A stretch of DNA of 64,000 bases from Isoetes taiwanensis (GCA_021234155.1 JAJEKV010000035.1:3798224-3862223), one strand, 5' to 3'. Shown: positions 33,077-44,110, counted from the first letter of the stretch. Notes: a model not told the origin generated them from the sequence alone. Made by a program: numbers and translations.

Positions 33077-33994
33077 TTGAATCGCCTTGTTCAACAAGGC
33101 ATTACAGAAGGCTTCCCGATGCAAAGGACCAATAGCGAGTTGTTCCCATCTATAAAGGCGGTGACCCAAGACCGCCTGCCCACCACTAGAACAATCATGG
33201 TCGGGCCGGTGTTTGCAAAATTGCTTGCTGGGATTCTCGAGCAGCAGTTGACGGGCTGGGCAGAGGCAGCAGAGATACGGGCCCTCACCCAGGCAGGATT
33301 CAGACCCCGACACTCAACCATTGACCACATCTTCACATTGCGAGCTCTGGTTGAAGACAGCAGGAACCGCCGTCAGGATCTATATTGTTGCTTCGTGGAT
33401 TTTGCAAAGGCATTTGACACTGTGCCTCGGGAAAAACTATGGGCAAGATTGCGGCGGTACCGGGGTTCCCGTAGATTTGCGAGAATGCAATTAATGTGCT
33501 TTATGAAAGATGCTCGGCCGGTTACACCGACAAGCCAACCATTTGATAGTAGTATCGGGGTTCGCCAGGGATGCCCTCTCTCCCCAACATTGTTTGGGCT
33601 TTACATTGATCAATTGGAGAGCTGGCTTGCTGATAATGGGGGCGACGGGGCTCACCTTCTCTACCGGATCATCAAGCGGTTAATATATGCCGATGATGTG
33701 GACCTCCTAGCTTACACACCCAGCCAGACATGCAACGACATCTCGATGCCCCGGACACATTTTGTCAAGCGGCGATATGCGTCAACTTGGCCAAGACTAA
33801 GGTGGTTTTCATATCATCTTCCGACGACGGTAGGGATCCCCTCCTTCCATTACCAAGGGCGTAATGTGGAAGTAGCATCCACATACAAATATTTGGGAGT
33901 GGAGTTTCCGCCTACTATGCACCGGGACACATCCATACGACTCACGAAGTTACTGGCCGGGCTGGAAAGCACTATATGCAATGCAAAACAATAG
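33077..33994 (+). pseudogene. LINE-D reverse transcriptase
   Basis: 305 open codons hold the fingers-palm motifs in order: FRPRHSTIDHIFTLRALVED, CCFVDFAKAFDTVPREKLW, SSIGVRQGCPLSPTLFGLYI, LIYADDVDLLAYTP (catalytic YADD), then KYLGVEFPPTM. This is the best-preserved reverse transcriptase of the family in the window. Upstream (32556-33026) and downstream parts are in other frames. The family is not the usual plant L1 type by its motif wording, but clade placement needs a tree. Confidence 0.9.
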
Positions 33995-35085
33995 TCATAG
34001 AGCGGAGTTGTATGATTGGACCCATCACCACACCTGCTCAAAGTCTTAGTGGAGCCCGTCCTTTTATACACGGGGTGGAAGTATGGGGCCCGATGAGTAT
34101 CCCTCGCTACTTGGAATGACTTGGAGCAGTCAGAAAGCCTTCTTGGTACGAGCACTAGGGGTGAAGTCCACAGTCCCATATCAAATTCTACTGCGGAAAA
34201 AGGATTCTTGCCTTCTTGGGCTGCCCTTGATCGCCACATTGTCTATTTTTAGAAGGTGGTCAACATGGACGATGCTCGCCTCCCAAAACTAGCTTATATC
34301 ATGGCAATGGGGCCACAACGCCTCAAGGCCTGGCTGGAGGGAAAAGAGAGCTCAATGGATGGCTAGATGGAATGTGCGAGAGCACAGTGCATACATGTGC
34401 AAACAGAGGCAGGTCGCCATAGCTTGAGGCAATATCTTGACGCTTGCTTCATCGGCAAGCTTTGGGATGCCACGCCCTTGAACAGGTCAAGACAACACAC
34501 TACCGGTACCACATAAATCCCACATTGGAACGAGGCCCACAATGCTACTGCGCACCCACTTGCCCATGAAAAGACGCGGACTCATTGCCTCCATTCGCGA
34601 GGCACATCATCTTGGTTGAGACAGGCGGATGGATTGGTGAGCCACGCCGGGATAGGCTCACAATCTTTGCCAAATGGGAGTCATTGAGGATGAATCCCAT
34701 ACCCTTCAAAGTTGCCCAAAGATATGATCAAATCCGGGCCGCTATCTTTGAGTTGGTCGGGCTGGCCCCGCCGCTACATGTGACATTGAGCACGGCATCC
34801 GTACGGATGCTAGGATCATACCTTCAGGAGGTCATAGACATGCGAGATCAGCTATGTCCTCGGGCACGCACTTGACATGTACATACACATTTATTTCATG
34901 ATGATGTATACTTGTACAGTTTGACAGCATTCTTATTACTGCCACGGTTTTTCCCTCGAAAACCCTTCGGGGCGGGGGTTTTTTAACCCGGACAGTAATA
35001 AGTTTGATGCGCTCCTTCTGGGTCCCATAGGCCGATTGGTCTCAGTGGACGATAAAAAAACTATTCTATTCTATTCTATTCATAT

Positions 35086-36019
35086 TATTAAGGCAATGAA
35101 TATCAATTGCAACAGTGGCAATTTCATCGTTGACATTGCATGTAACCTCTTTCTTCAAATATAAATATGTATTCCCACATTTTGAATTCCAGAACCCAAC
35201 CTTAATGTACACATAAACTTCCAACCTAAACAATTTTTTCTAGCTTCAACAGGTGCTTTCACTATGGTGTGGAAAAGACAAGCCCATCAACTTTTACAAA
35301 AGAGGATGCATCATTCTTAAAGTCAACAATATAGACCAAGAACAATGACTTCTAACGATTTATCAAAGCTCTCTAAAGACTCAATTCCTTCGAATTAAGT
35401 CTTGAGAAAGAATAACTGAAGTGACAAACAACTGAATCTGAGGATGATGATATATCTAAGTTGTACATACATACTCCCGAGCTAGATATCTTGATCAAAT
35501 ATTCTGATAGATCAAGGAGCTTATGCAATTTGCAAGGATGGGAATCACGCACAATTATTCATGTTATCCTATAATCGCTCTATCCTATAATCGCTCTATC
35601 CTAGCCATCCAACCAAGGCATATTCCCAAGGATATGCCTTACCCAACAACCACAATCGTCCATCCCAAGTCAAGATGGGGTCAAAACCCCATTTCCACGT
35701 CACCCTAAGGTGCATCACAAAGTATTCCATCGAAGTCAAATGCATACATACACAGCAGTAACAAAGAAATACACCTGTTTTCCAAAGAGTAGGGCCTCCT
35801 GGATGCATGGCCGAGCTGCATTCTGCTGCATACAGACGACTGCATGAACAGGGGCGTCCAAAAACATGAAGAGAAAGCATGGGGATTTGAACCCCCTGCC
35901 CAAAAGGCAGTTCCAGAAAACCATAAGACATAACCTGCTAAAGCCAAATAGAAGCACACTCTGCATGAAGAGGGGCTCTTCCTGAGGCTGGCATGCCTCC
36001 AAGAGCATCGGATTGAACC
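35086..36019. other. Spacer, no supported gene
   Basis: It contains a direct repeat TCCTATAATCGCTCTA at 35574-35601. A run GGGGATTTGAACCCCC at 35880-35895 looks like a tRNA T-arm but lacks a matching acceptor stem or anticodon arm. Confidence 0.5.
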
Positions 36020-36360
36020 TATACCTCTGCAAAAACGAAGATGAGAATGTTTGTGAACAAACAAACACACACCGAAGATGCTTTTGGTCTGTCGAAGATG
36101 CTTTTGGCCGAAGATGTTTGTGCCCTGTCGAAGCAAGCACATCGGATTTAACCTAAACCTCTGAAAAAACGAAGATGAGAACGAAGATAACCGAAGATGA
36201 GAACCTCTGCAAAAACCTCTGCAAAAATGAAGAGAACCTCTGCAAAAACCGAAGATGCAAAAACGAAGATAACACACACCGAAAATGCTTTTCGATGCAT
36301 CAAGATGTTTACGCCTGTCGAAGATGCTTTTGGTAGAAGATGTTTGTGCCCCTGTCGGTT
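36020..36360. repeat. Degenerate minisatellite of GAAGATG units
   Basis: Units such as CGAAGATGCTTTTGG, CCTCTGCAAAAACGAAGATG and GAAGATGTTTGTGCCC(C)TGTCG recur many times in mixed order. Long open frames on the minus strand here (35705-36448) follow from the repeat structure and carry no known domain. Confidence 0.78.
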
Positions 36361-36733
36361 TCGCATGGTCGCTTCTACGCCTCGTGCCCTCAACCGCCGC
36401 CATCGGGTTCACGACCCCGAACTCGCCATCGCCAAACAGCCGCCACAAGCCATCGCCACGACTCCACTTCTAAAAATTACCCCTTCCCCAAAAAACCAAC
36501 GTACCCTATTCTACCATTGCCAAACCAAACCCAAATTTGTGAGTCAGCAAAATACCATTTTTAGATACGAATACATGGCTAAACCTTGTAAAATCTTATG
36601 TTACACGACCCCCAAACAACATTTTGGGAACCTAAAGGCCTTTGTGAGGCCAAGAATGCTTAAACGACGAGACATATTAATAGTCATCAATGATAGTTAA
36701 GACAGAGAATAACACATATCATACTTATGAAAA
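36361..36733. other. Spacer, nothing recognised
   Basis: No supported gene. C-rich at the left, AT-rich at the right. Confidence 0.45.
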
Positions 36734-36796
36734 TTACATACAGCCAACCCCCCAAAAAAAAAAAAAAAAAAAAAAAAAAATTACATACAGCCAACC
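36734..36796 (+). mobile_element. Poly(A)-only insertion flanked by a target-site duplication
   Basis: TTACATACAGCCAACC (36734-36749) is repeated exactly at 36781-36796. Between them are only four C and 27 A. If the preceding A residues are counted, the duplication reaches 20 bases. This is what a maximally 5'-truncated poly(A) retrotransposon (LINE-driven) would leave. Confidence 0.75.
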
Positions 36797-37489
36797 AACG
36801 AAATGAACCTCGAAAGCACAGATATGCACAATTAACTTGGGAGTTCAATGTTGTTTAGCAAATACAACTCCTCCATTCTAACACACATAGAGGACTGCAT
36901 ATCTCTCTTTTGCTACCTATAGATTTTGATGTTGCTTGCCTTTTCTCTCATTTTTTCTCTTTGTTACCTATGATTTTGATGATTTTCATTATACTTTGGG
37001 TAAATATTCTTATTTCTGTAGAGATGTACCTTCATATCTACACAAACCTTTCAAGATCATTCCATCATTCTAAAAATGAAACAATTTGCAACTTTCAAAA
37101 GCACTTATCAACATACATACATAGGTCTACCACTCAAAAAGAAAAAAAAACCCCACCCCCTTAAAATACATCCTTCAAATTCAAGTCATCTTTTCACATT
37201 TCCAACATAGTCAATTGCTTGGACCTTTAACTATTAGGTTACAAGTCCATAAAGGATTGCTATGAGCAAAAACAATTTTGAAGCTTCTCAACTACTTTGC
37301 ATAAATTGACTTAAACACGTGCTCTCCACGTGTCTTACGCAAGCTCGAACAACCCTAGCATCAACATTTTCCCTATATTTGTAAACAACATCAATTACTT
37401 CATCGCCCCTCCCAATACAAACACAATCATACTTATGCCTGGAAACAAACACAAAAGTATTTATGCCCGGCAACGTCGGGCACCGTTAC
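36797..37489. other. Spacer, nothing recognised
   Basis: AT-rich, no motif-bearing frame. Confidence 0.45.
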
Positions 37490-38240
37490 TAGTAACCTAT
37501 TAAATTGTTTTAGGGGTATGGTCTGGGATAGTAATTTACGCATCTAGATGAAATCCCCCTGGAACCCCCTGCTATTGTGCTACATATTTTAAACGAGGTG
37601 CATCCTGGACTACCTCAGTCGTCGGATCTATCCATCCTATGGCCTAGATCGTATGTTGAGGCCTCTGCGTGCCTCTTTTCGATTATGGTCATTTATGACT
37701 AGGGGCGCCTATGATTTTGAAATATGAAATACAGGTTCGTCTAAGATTTTGAAATATAAAATACCGGGATCCATCTCTATATGATTCGCCCAAGGTTTTA
37801 GATTTTAAGATACGGAGACTCGAACCTCTACCAAAATAATTCAATATTCTAATAAGAATACTTTAACCAATGCAACTAGCAAACTAAAAAAAAAAAAAAA
37901 AAATCATTCTCATTCTCATTTCTCTATTGTACTTTATTTTTTTTTCATTTTTTTTTCTTTTGATAATAAACTATTAAATCATTTTAGGGGTATGGTCTGG
38001 GATTGAATTATGCATCTATATTAAATCCCCTTGGAACCCCTGTTATTGTGCTACATATTATGATTGGGGGCACCTATGATTTTGTAATGTGAAATACGAA
38101 TCCGCCTAAGATTTTGATGGAATATCGAGCCTCTATACAACTTCGTCTAAGATTTTAGAATATGAAATACGAAGGCTCGAACCTCTGAGCTCAATATCCT
38201 ATCAAATCCCCCTGAAACCCCCTGTCATTGTCCTACATAT
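37490..38240 (+). repeat. F1 repeat, two copies in tandem
   Basis: A nearly full unit (about 37490-37880) ends in a long A-run and T-run, and is followed by a second unit (about 37960-38240). The second lacks the block with GTGCACC/CGTCGGATC and jumps from GTGCTACATATT straight to ATGATTGGGGGCACC. Both keep the GGCTCGAACCTC segment in some form. Confidence 0.78.
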
Positions 38241-38344
38241 TATAATAATACAATGTGTATTTATATTATGATGTGTATGAGGTCAAAAATATTTTGGCCC
38301 CTTAGGGGCTTAGGGTTGTTATCTGTGTATATAATAGGGTCTAT
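38241..38344. other. Junction DNA with a short palindrome
   Basis: TTGGCCCCTTAGGGGCTTAG near 38296-38320 forms a GCCCCTTAGGGGC inverted repeat at the place where Copia-3 is abruptly cut off. Confidence 0.6.
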
Positions 38345-39604
38345 AAAGCCCATGTCAACCAACTGAGCAATGGATATCAAGTTTCTGACTAGGCTAGAAA
38401 CACAAAGTACATTCTGCAGATTTACTCTTCTTCCCTTTAAATCAAACAGCTCTAATACTCCTACTCCTTCAATCCTCTGCAAATCTCCATTTCCCACTTG
38501 GATATGTCCTCGATTTCCATTGCATTCTTTTAAGATTTGGCTGAGCATGCAATGGTTTTCTCAGCTCCACTATCTAGAATTAAAAGATCATCATTATTAG
38601 GTCTATTTTCACATGATGCAAGGATTGAAGTGCTTACCTCTTCTTCCTCTTCCCCAGTTTCTTCTTCCAATGGTATTTCTTCTGCTATGTGAGTTTCTGG
38701 GTTAAAGCTTCTGCCCCTTCCTCTTCCCCTGCCTCTAAAGTTTGGGTTTCCCTTTCCTCCTTTACCTTTGCCCCTCGTGTTATCCTTTGGAGTTGAGCAG
38801 TTTGAAGCGTAATGTCCTTTTCCTCCACAATTATAACAATTTATATCCTTTGATAATTTGGGGCAATTGATTTTAATATGACCATACTGATTGCAACTAA
38901 AACATGGACCAATTTTACCTTCTTGGCGAGTTTCACCTTTGCCTTTCCCCTTTGCCATTAGTATTTGTGTTGTACCTTCTTTCTCCAAGACCTTGTTCTG
39001 CTCTAGCTCAGTTTTGACTTGTTTTAGCAATGGTCCAAATAAATATGGCAATGTTTCCAAGGCTTGTCACTGCTCTTGAGATGGCCAGTACCTGCTGTTG
39101 TTGTGTGTAAAACACTCCTGCTCCTTCTAAGTCTGCCGTTATGTTATCAAAATTTTGAAAGAAGTCATTCACATTATCTTTATCATGGAATTTCAATCTC
39201 CTCAGTTCATTCTCCAGCAGGTCAATCTGGGAAGATGTCTTAGCCTCATAGGTTAGCAGCATATAATTCCACATTTGTTTAGGACTCATGCCTCTCAATT
39301 TTAGTACAATACTGGAACTTACTTCGCTCATAATGACACCTTGAGCTTCATGAATTTTGGCATTTTCAGCCACCACAGCTCCTCCAGAAGTTACACTAAC
39401 TTCTTTTGTCTGGTCTGCCATAGCTTGTTCTTCATTTGAGGAAGAACTCCCTTCATTTATCTCAATCATATGTCTTCTTCTAAAGCTTACCATGCTGTTT
39501 TCTCCTTCTGATGGCTCTATAAGATCCCAAAGATCTTCTACTTGAAGAACATGCTTTACTTTCTCCGGGCACACGGACAGATGTGCCCCCGCAACATGGC
39601 CCAC
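38261..39604 (-). pseudogene. Copia-3 gag-protease remnant
   Basis: Three frames in series: 39558-39008 (gag capsid region with MSPKQMWNYMLLTYEAKTSS), 39060-38530 (zinc knuckles CFSCNQYGHIKINC and CYNCGGKGHYASNC, a Gly/Arg-rich GRGRGRGRS segment, protease LLILDSGAEKTI) and 38548-38350 (GNGDLQRIEGVGVLELFDL). Like the other two copies it has two zinc knuckles. It is inactivated by LINE-E, two frameshifts and loss of everything after protease. Confidence 0.88.
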
Positions 39605-41736
39605 CGCTGGTGATCACAGAAGAAGATGTCGAAGAGGGGCTGCAACGCCTGGCTAATGGGAAGGCAGCAGACTTAGACGGCCTGCAAACGGAGTTGCTCA
39701 AGTGGGCAGGACAGTCCATGGTGCCCGTCCTTGCTGCACTGTTCAACAGGGCGCTGCAAGAGGGTTTTCCCTGGTCATGGACCACAGGCAGGGTTGTTCC
39801 GATCTACAAGGCAGGGGACCCACACTGTCCAGCCAATTACCAAACCATCATGGCCAGCTCAGTGTTTCCAAGCTGTTGGCGGGCATTCTCGAACATCAGG
39901 TAACCGGGGCGAGGCAAATAAAATCAAGGCACTTACCAGGCGGGGCTTCCGGCCGACGATTCGACCATTGATCACATCTTCACACCGGCCACGATGGAGG
40001 ACAGCAGGAACCATCGGGGAGGACCTGTCTTCTTTTTTTATGGACTTTGCAAAAGCTTTCGACCGCGGTGCCGGGAAAAGTTGTGGGCTTGATTGCACCA
40101 TCTGGGGCTCCACGTGGATCTGCGCGAACGCGGTGTACTGGTATCTGAGCCGCAGACAAAGCCGCATGCAACCGGAAGGACAGTCATTTGCCATCAACAT
40201 TGGAGTTAGGCAAGGTTGTCCTCTCTCACCCACACTCTTTGGAGTTTACATTGACCAGTTGGAAGCCTGGCTTGTTGCCAATGGGGGGGACGGTATACAG
40301 CTCTTGCACCAGGTCATCCGGCAGCTGGACCTCTTGGCCCATACACCCGAGGGCATGCAGGCACACACCTAGATGCCACGGACACATTCTGCCAGGCGGC
40401 GGACATGCGTGTCAACCCCGCCAAGACTAAGGTGGTCCTCATATCCTCCTCCGCGTCATCCGGCACCTCCGGCTCACTTATCGTAGAGGCGATGGTAGAG
40501 GTCACACCCGGCTATAAGTACACGGGGTGGAATTTCCGTCCCTCAATGTATTGGGATGCATCCATTAAGCCTTGGTGTACCGCAAGTTGGAAAGCGCTGT
40601 ATGCAATGCAAAACAATAGTCCAGTGCAGGGCTGTATGGTGGGGCCACCATCACATTTGTTCCGAACACTGGTGGAGCCAGTTCTTCTACGTATGGGGGT
40701 CGAGGTGTGGGGCCCAATGGTGTCTTTGGCGACTTGGAGCGACTTGGAGCAGATCCGAAAGGCATTTTTGGCGCGGGCACTTGGGGTCAAGCCCTCAGTT
40801 CCATATCGGATCTTGTTGCGGGGAGGCGGGATTCATGCCCCTGCGGCATGCGACCCCTCGATAGACACATTGTTTATTTCCGAAGGTGGCCCGCATGGGC
40901 GACACTCGGCTCCGCGCACTTGGCTTCTGTTGCGTGGCGTGAGCCCATAGCGACTAAGGGCTTGTTGGAAGGACAAGAGAGCCCGATGGGCGGGCGCTAT
41001 TTGAACGTAGAGGCACATAGGTGCGTCCGGTGCACCGCGGGCAGCCCGGGATATGAGGCTGAGGGGGTACTTGGACTCTTGCTTACTCGGGAAGCTCTGG
41101 GACCACAATGCTCTGGAACAGGTAAAGATGACACACTACAAACATCACATAAACCCCACCCTGGTTCGAGGCCCACAGCTCTACCTGCGTTCTCAGTTGC
41201 CCATGAAGAAGCGCGGGATCATCCAGCGTCCATTGAGCGAGGGGCCCACCATCTTCGGCTTGAGACGGGTTGGTGGATTGGAGAGCCGCGCCAGGACAGG
41301 CTTTGTCAGTGTTGCCCGCTGGGGGTTGTTGAGGATGAAAGCCATGCCTTCCAAAGCTAGCCAACCTATAGTCAGATTCGGGCTCGCTACGCCCTCTTGG
41401 TGCGACACAGGTGCGCCCATCGCACGAGCTACTCGATGCAGCCCGTCGGGCCGATCCCTTGGCTCCTACCTCCAGGAGGTTTTGGATCTGCGGACTCACC
41501 TCTGTCCCCGCGCGCCTACCTGAGGTGCCATGAATTCACGTGTATATGTATATTTGTACAGCTGCCAGCAGGTTTGTTGCTGCGACGGTTTTTCCCTCGT
41601 AAGGGGTTTTTTTAATCCGGGTAGCAACGGGCTTGCTGCACCCGTGTAATTTGGGTCCCATAGGCCGATTGGCCTCCGCGGACGATAAAAGAACCTTCCT
41701 TCCTTCCTTCCTTCCTTCCTTCCTTCCTTCCTTCCA
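39559..41736 (+). mobile_element. LINE-E: 5'-truncated LINE inserted in Copia-3 gag
   Basis: It starts at GGGCACACGG, shortly before the EEDVEEGLQRLANGKAADLDG block. It keeps reverse transcriptase pieces (FMDFAKAFDRG, NIGVRQGCPLSPTLFGVYID), where the YADD segment is deleted between QLI and DLLAHTP near 40330. It continues with the VNPAKTKVVLISSS block, a GVEVWGPM block, and a C-terminal zinc-like motif (CQCCPLGVVEDESHAFQS in shifted frames). It ends with the shared 3' region (41585-41690) and (CCTT)n at 41694-41734. Its GC-rich sequence is close to LINE-A and B. Frameshifts abound. Confidence 0.92.
39583..39903 (+). pseudogene. LINE-E pre-reverse-transcriptase block
   Basis: Open codons encode VITEEDVEEGLQRLANGKAA, LQTELLKWAG and GRVVPIYKAGDPHCPANYQT, the conserved lead-in to LINE reverse transcriptase. 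The frame is then lost near 39860 and continues in another frame with the RT motifs. Confidence 0.85.
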
Positions 41737-41824
41737 TACTTGGAAACCTGAATCTCCCTTGAATACATCTATAGTATTCAATAAACATGCACCAAATCTG
41801 CCAGACATCTTTGTCTGCAAACCA

Positions 41825-41836
41825 GCTCTGATACCA
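41825..41836 (-). other. Primer-binding site of Copia-3
   Basis: The minus strand reads TGGTATCAGAGC, followed on the outer side by the TGTTAGAG start of the LTR on the plus strand. Confidence 0.9.
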
Positions 41837-41837
41837 C

Positions 41838-42400
41838 TGTTAGAGTTTAAGATTCAAAGCAATCTTAAAAAACAATGCACTATTTAATGCATTAGCAATA
41901 ATGATCACCACAATGCTCTAAGTCAACATAGCATAGCAATACAACTATGCATATTATATTTATTTGATAACCCTTGCACTTTGTTTATTCAAATATTGAA
42001 TCATTGAAACATTGAACTATTGAAGTCGATTGCACACTATCACAGCATTTGAGTCTTAAATAATTACAAGCCTTTCACAACAGAAATTGATTTCTTCAAA
42101 GCTCCAATCTGCCTCCACTATACATCTTAGGTTTTTCATATAGGATCAGTCCCGGCCTCTTTGCCAGACCGACCTCCTTCCCTCCTCTGTTTGTCGAGGT
42201 CTCATTAGACCGAAATTTTCAAATACTAAATGGCTCCAATTAATTGGGCCAATCAGTTTTAGTATACATATTTCCATAAATATCTTTTCAATGGTTTCGA
42301 ATAAAACTAGCAATGGCTTCTAAATATATTTTTACATTATATAAGCATCATTTGTTTTTCAATGCCCATATGTCTGACTTCAGCATCGAACTATTAAGTG
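41838..42400 (-). repeat. Putative 5' LTR of Copia-3
   Basis: It begins TGTTAGAGTTTAAGATTC next to the primer-binding site. The other LTR is not in the window, so the far end cannot be fixed. Confidence 0.4.
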
Positions 42401-43900
42401 TTTAACCTTAATATCAACTCTTTTCAAAAAAAAAAAAAATAAAAAAAATATCAACTCTGCATGTTATCCAAGTGAACTTCCCTGCTTCTTTTGTCTAGGT
42501 AAATTTTCTCGATTTATCACTTGCTGCACATGAAGCTCTAAACCTTTTATACTGCAAGATTATGATATGAATATATTTCTGAACATGTTTCTGACATATT
42601 TCTTACAATTTGTGCTCGACCTAATTGTTTTCTAGATTAGAGCCAAAGCTATTTAGAACTACTGCTTTTTATATGCTATTGCCTTTTTCATATGAATTAG
42701 CTTAGCTTAGAGTGTATCCCCATTATAGGCCAGCACTGAAAATTTCATGCAGCAGGTATCAGGCCCCGATTACCAGTTTCTGAGACCACCATTATCATTG
42801 CACCTGTGATAATGTTTTAGCATATGCTACATGCGTAGACGAAAAAAAAACCAGGAAGAGGACAATCGAAATCTCTGCTACAGGACAAACCCAATTCTGA
42901 TTTAGGGTATTCAGAAGCTTTTAAATCCATGTGAATTGGCTTGTGCCATATCAGCAAAATCAAACTTCAGGTGCGGAATGGGAACGCTACTCCAGTGCCT
43001 GTAACTTGCAAAGGTCACAGTTACCTGCCATTTATGGGCATAATTTGCCAGTTTTTAATTACAAACCCTTGATTCGACGAATATTCCTTGCTTTATGCCA
43101 AACCAAAGGCCAGTGAATTTTTCATCAAAAATTTGTTGCAAGTTTTGATGGTGCAAAACATCGATTCTAGCACGACCAATATTTCGCCTTACTTAAAAAA
43201 AAAAGGAAACAACTAAAGAAGCACATAACATGAACCAGAAGCTCTGATCGCCAGAAAAAAAGAAAAAAAGAAAAAAATTGAGCATGAACCGGAAAACAAA
43301 GCATGAATTGGAAAGCTCTGATCCAATCTACGAAAAAAGAAAAAAAGCATGAACTGGAAGCTCTGGTCACCAGAAAGCGGAGCCTCACTAGAGCCTTAAC
43401 CCCCCAAAAACCTGCACAAGCAAACCGCAACTAGTCCAAGCATCGTCGAAAGCTGAACGTGGGATTTGAACCCACCATCACCAAACTAGAAACACGAATC
43501 TCCAGTACAGAGCACGCAAATGCAGAAGCCGGCTATGGAGGCCAGTTGAAGAAGACCTAAATCCATTGCCATGCTGTAAATCTAGAAATCCCATTGCACA
43601 AGTACTGAAGAATAGAAAAATCAAAAGAAGAAATCGGTTTTCCTGCAGCACAAGCCTGCTCCAATAGGCATCAAGATAGAGCAGAGAAACCGTGTCTGCA
43701 TCTCCACTTCATTCTATTTGCAGACCATTGCAAAAAGATCTCCCTAGAAATCGAAAATAGAAAGATCATGAGTAAACCTCCTTCTCACTAAAATATACGA
43801 ATCTCAATACAATACTATACTTAAATCATAGTCCAAACCATTGCAAAAATACCCTTCTCCAATACGAAACAAATTGTGGAAGGTTTATGGGTAGTTGTAG
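42401..43900. other. Spacer upstream of the PHD gene
   Basis: It contains a poly(A)-only insertion (42410-42458) and A-rich low-complexity DNA at 43190-43360 with a repeated GAAGCTCTG(A/G)TC. GTGGGATTTGAACCCACC at 43457-43475 resembles a tRNA T-arm but no tRNA folds around it. No gene seen. Confidence 0.5.
42410..42458 (+). mobile_element. Second poly(A)-only insertion with target-site duplication
   Basis: AATATCAACTCT at 42410-42421 is repeated at 42447-42458. The bases between are TTTC and an A-rich tract with one T. It has the same form as 36734-36796. Confidence 0.65.
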
Positions 43901-44110
43901 TATTAGATGCATCGAATAGTGAATGACGTATCTTGGAAGGTTCTTTGCTCGGACTTGGGCTTCCGTATAACGTATCGTACGGCAACATGTACAGGCTTAT
44001 TTCTCGAAACAGGAAGACTGCTTTTAGGGTTCCTGGAGACTATGGCGCGGGGGAGGAAGGGCTGACCAGAGGAAGCAATTTTTATCCAAAGTAGAGGGGC
44101 AATCCGGTGC

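Larger units (their letters stand above)
31780..35085 (+). mobile_element. LINE-D: longest LINE copy, endonuclease to 3' tail
   Basis: It carries, in order, part of an AP-type endonuclease (LDPYVDLYDDIQQ, GSVILLGDFNARTG, 31940-32060), a linker block (DVEQGLQRLANGKAPD near 32975), reverse transcriptase (33180-33720), YKYLGVEFPP (33880), the C-terminal region (to about 34875), the shared 3' region with hairpin (34940-35050), and a (CTATT)n tail at 35063-35083. Several frameshifts and stops separate the pieces. The 5' boundary is not defined; 31780 is where similarity to an endonuclease-like frame begins. The domain order is that of an autonomous LINE ORF2. Confidence 0.9.
38345..42400 (-). mobile_element. 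Copia-3: truncated Ty1/copia element with LINE-E inside
   Basis: The minus strand runs from a putative 5' LTR (from 41838), primer-binding site and gag start (about 41818) to the protease and the conserved V-P/S-L-V-R-N-L-I-S block at 38360, then stops. Integrase, reverse transcriptase and 3' LTR are missing. Gag is interrupted by LINE-E (39559-41736): residues up to GFQVWKE lie right of the LINE and KVKHVLQVEDLWDLIEP lies left of it. Further frameshifts occur near 39030 and 38540. The outer limit of the LTR is a guess. Confidence 0.85.

Noticed and set aside
35880-35895. tRNA T-arm-like GGGGATTTGAACCCCC
   Set aside because: No matching acceptor stem, D-arm or anticodon arm could be drawn around it on either strand.
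35705-36448. 247-codon minus-strand open frame rich in Phe, Cys, Ser and Arg
   Set aside because: It lies over a GAAGATG minisatellite; openness follows from the repeat unit, and no domain is present.
41694-41734. (CCTT)n tract read as part of a gag protein rich in Gly, Arg, Lys and Glu
   Set aside because: The apparent coding repeat is Copia-3 gag running into the LINE-E tail; it is an artefact of the insertion.
43440-43490. tRNA-like GTGGGATTTGAACCCACC on the minus strand
   Set aside because: Only the T-arm fits; upstream bases give no cloverleaf.
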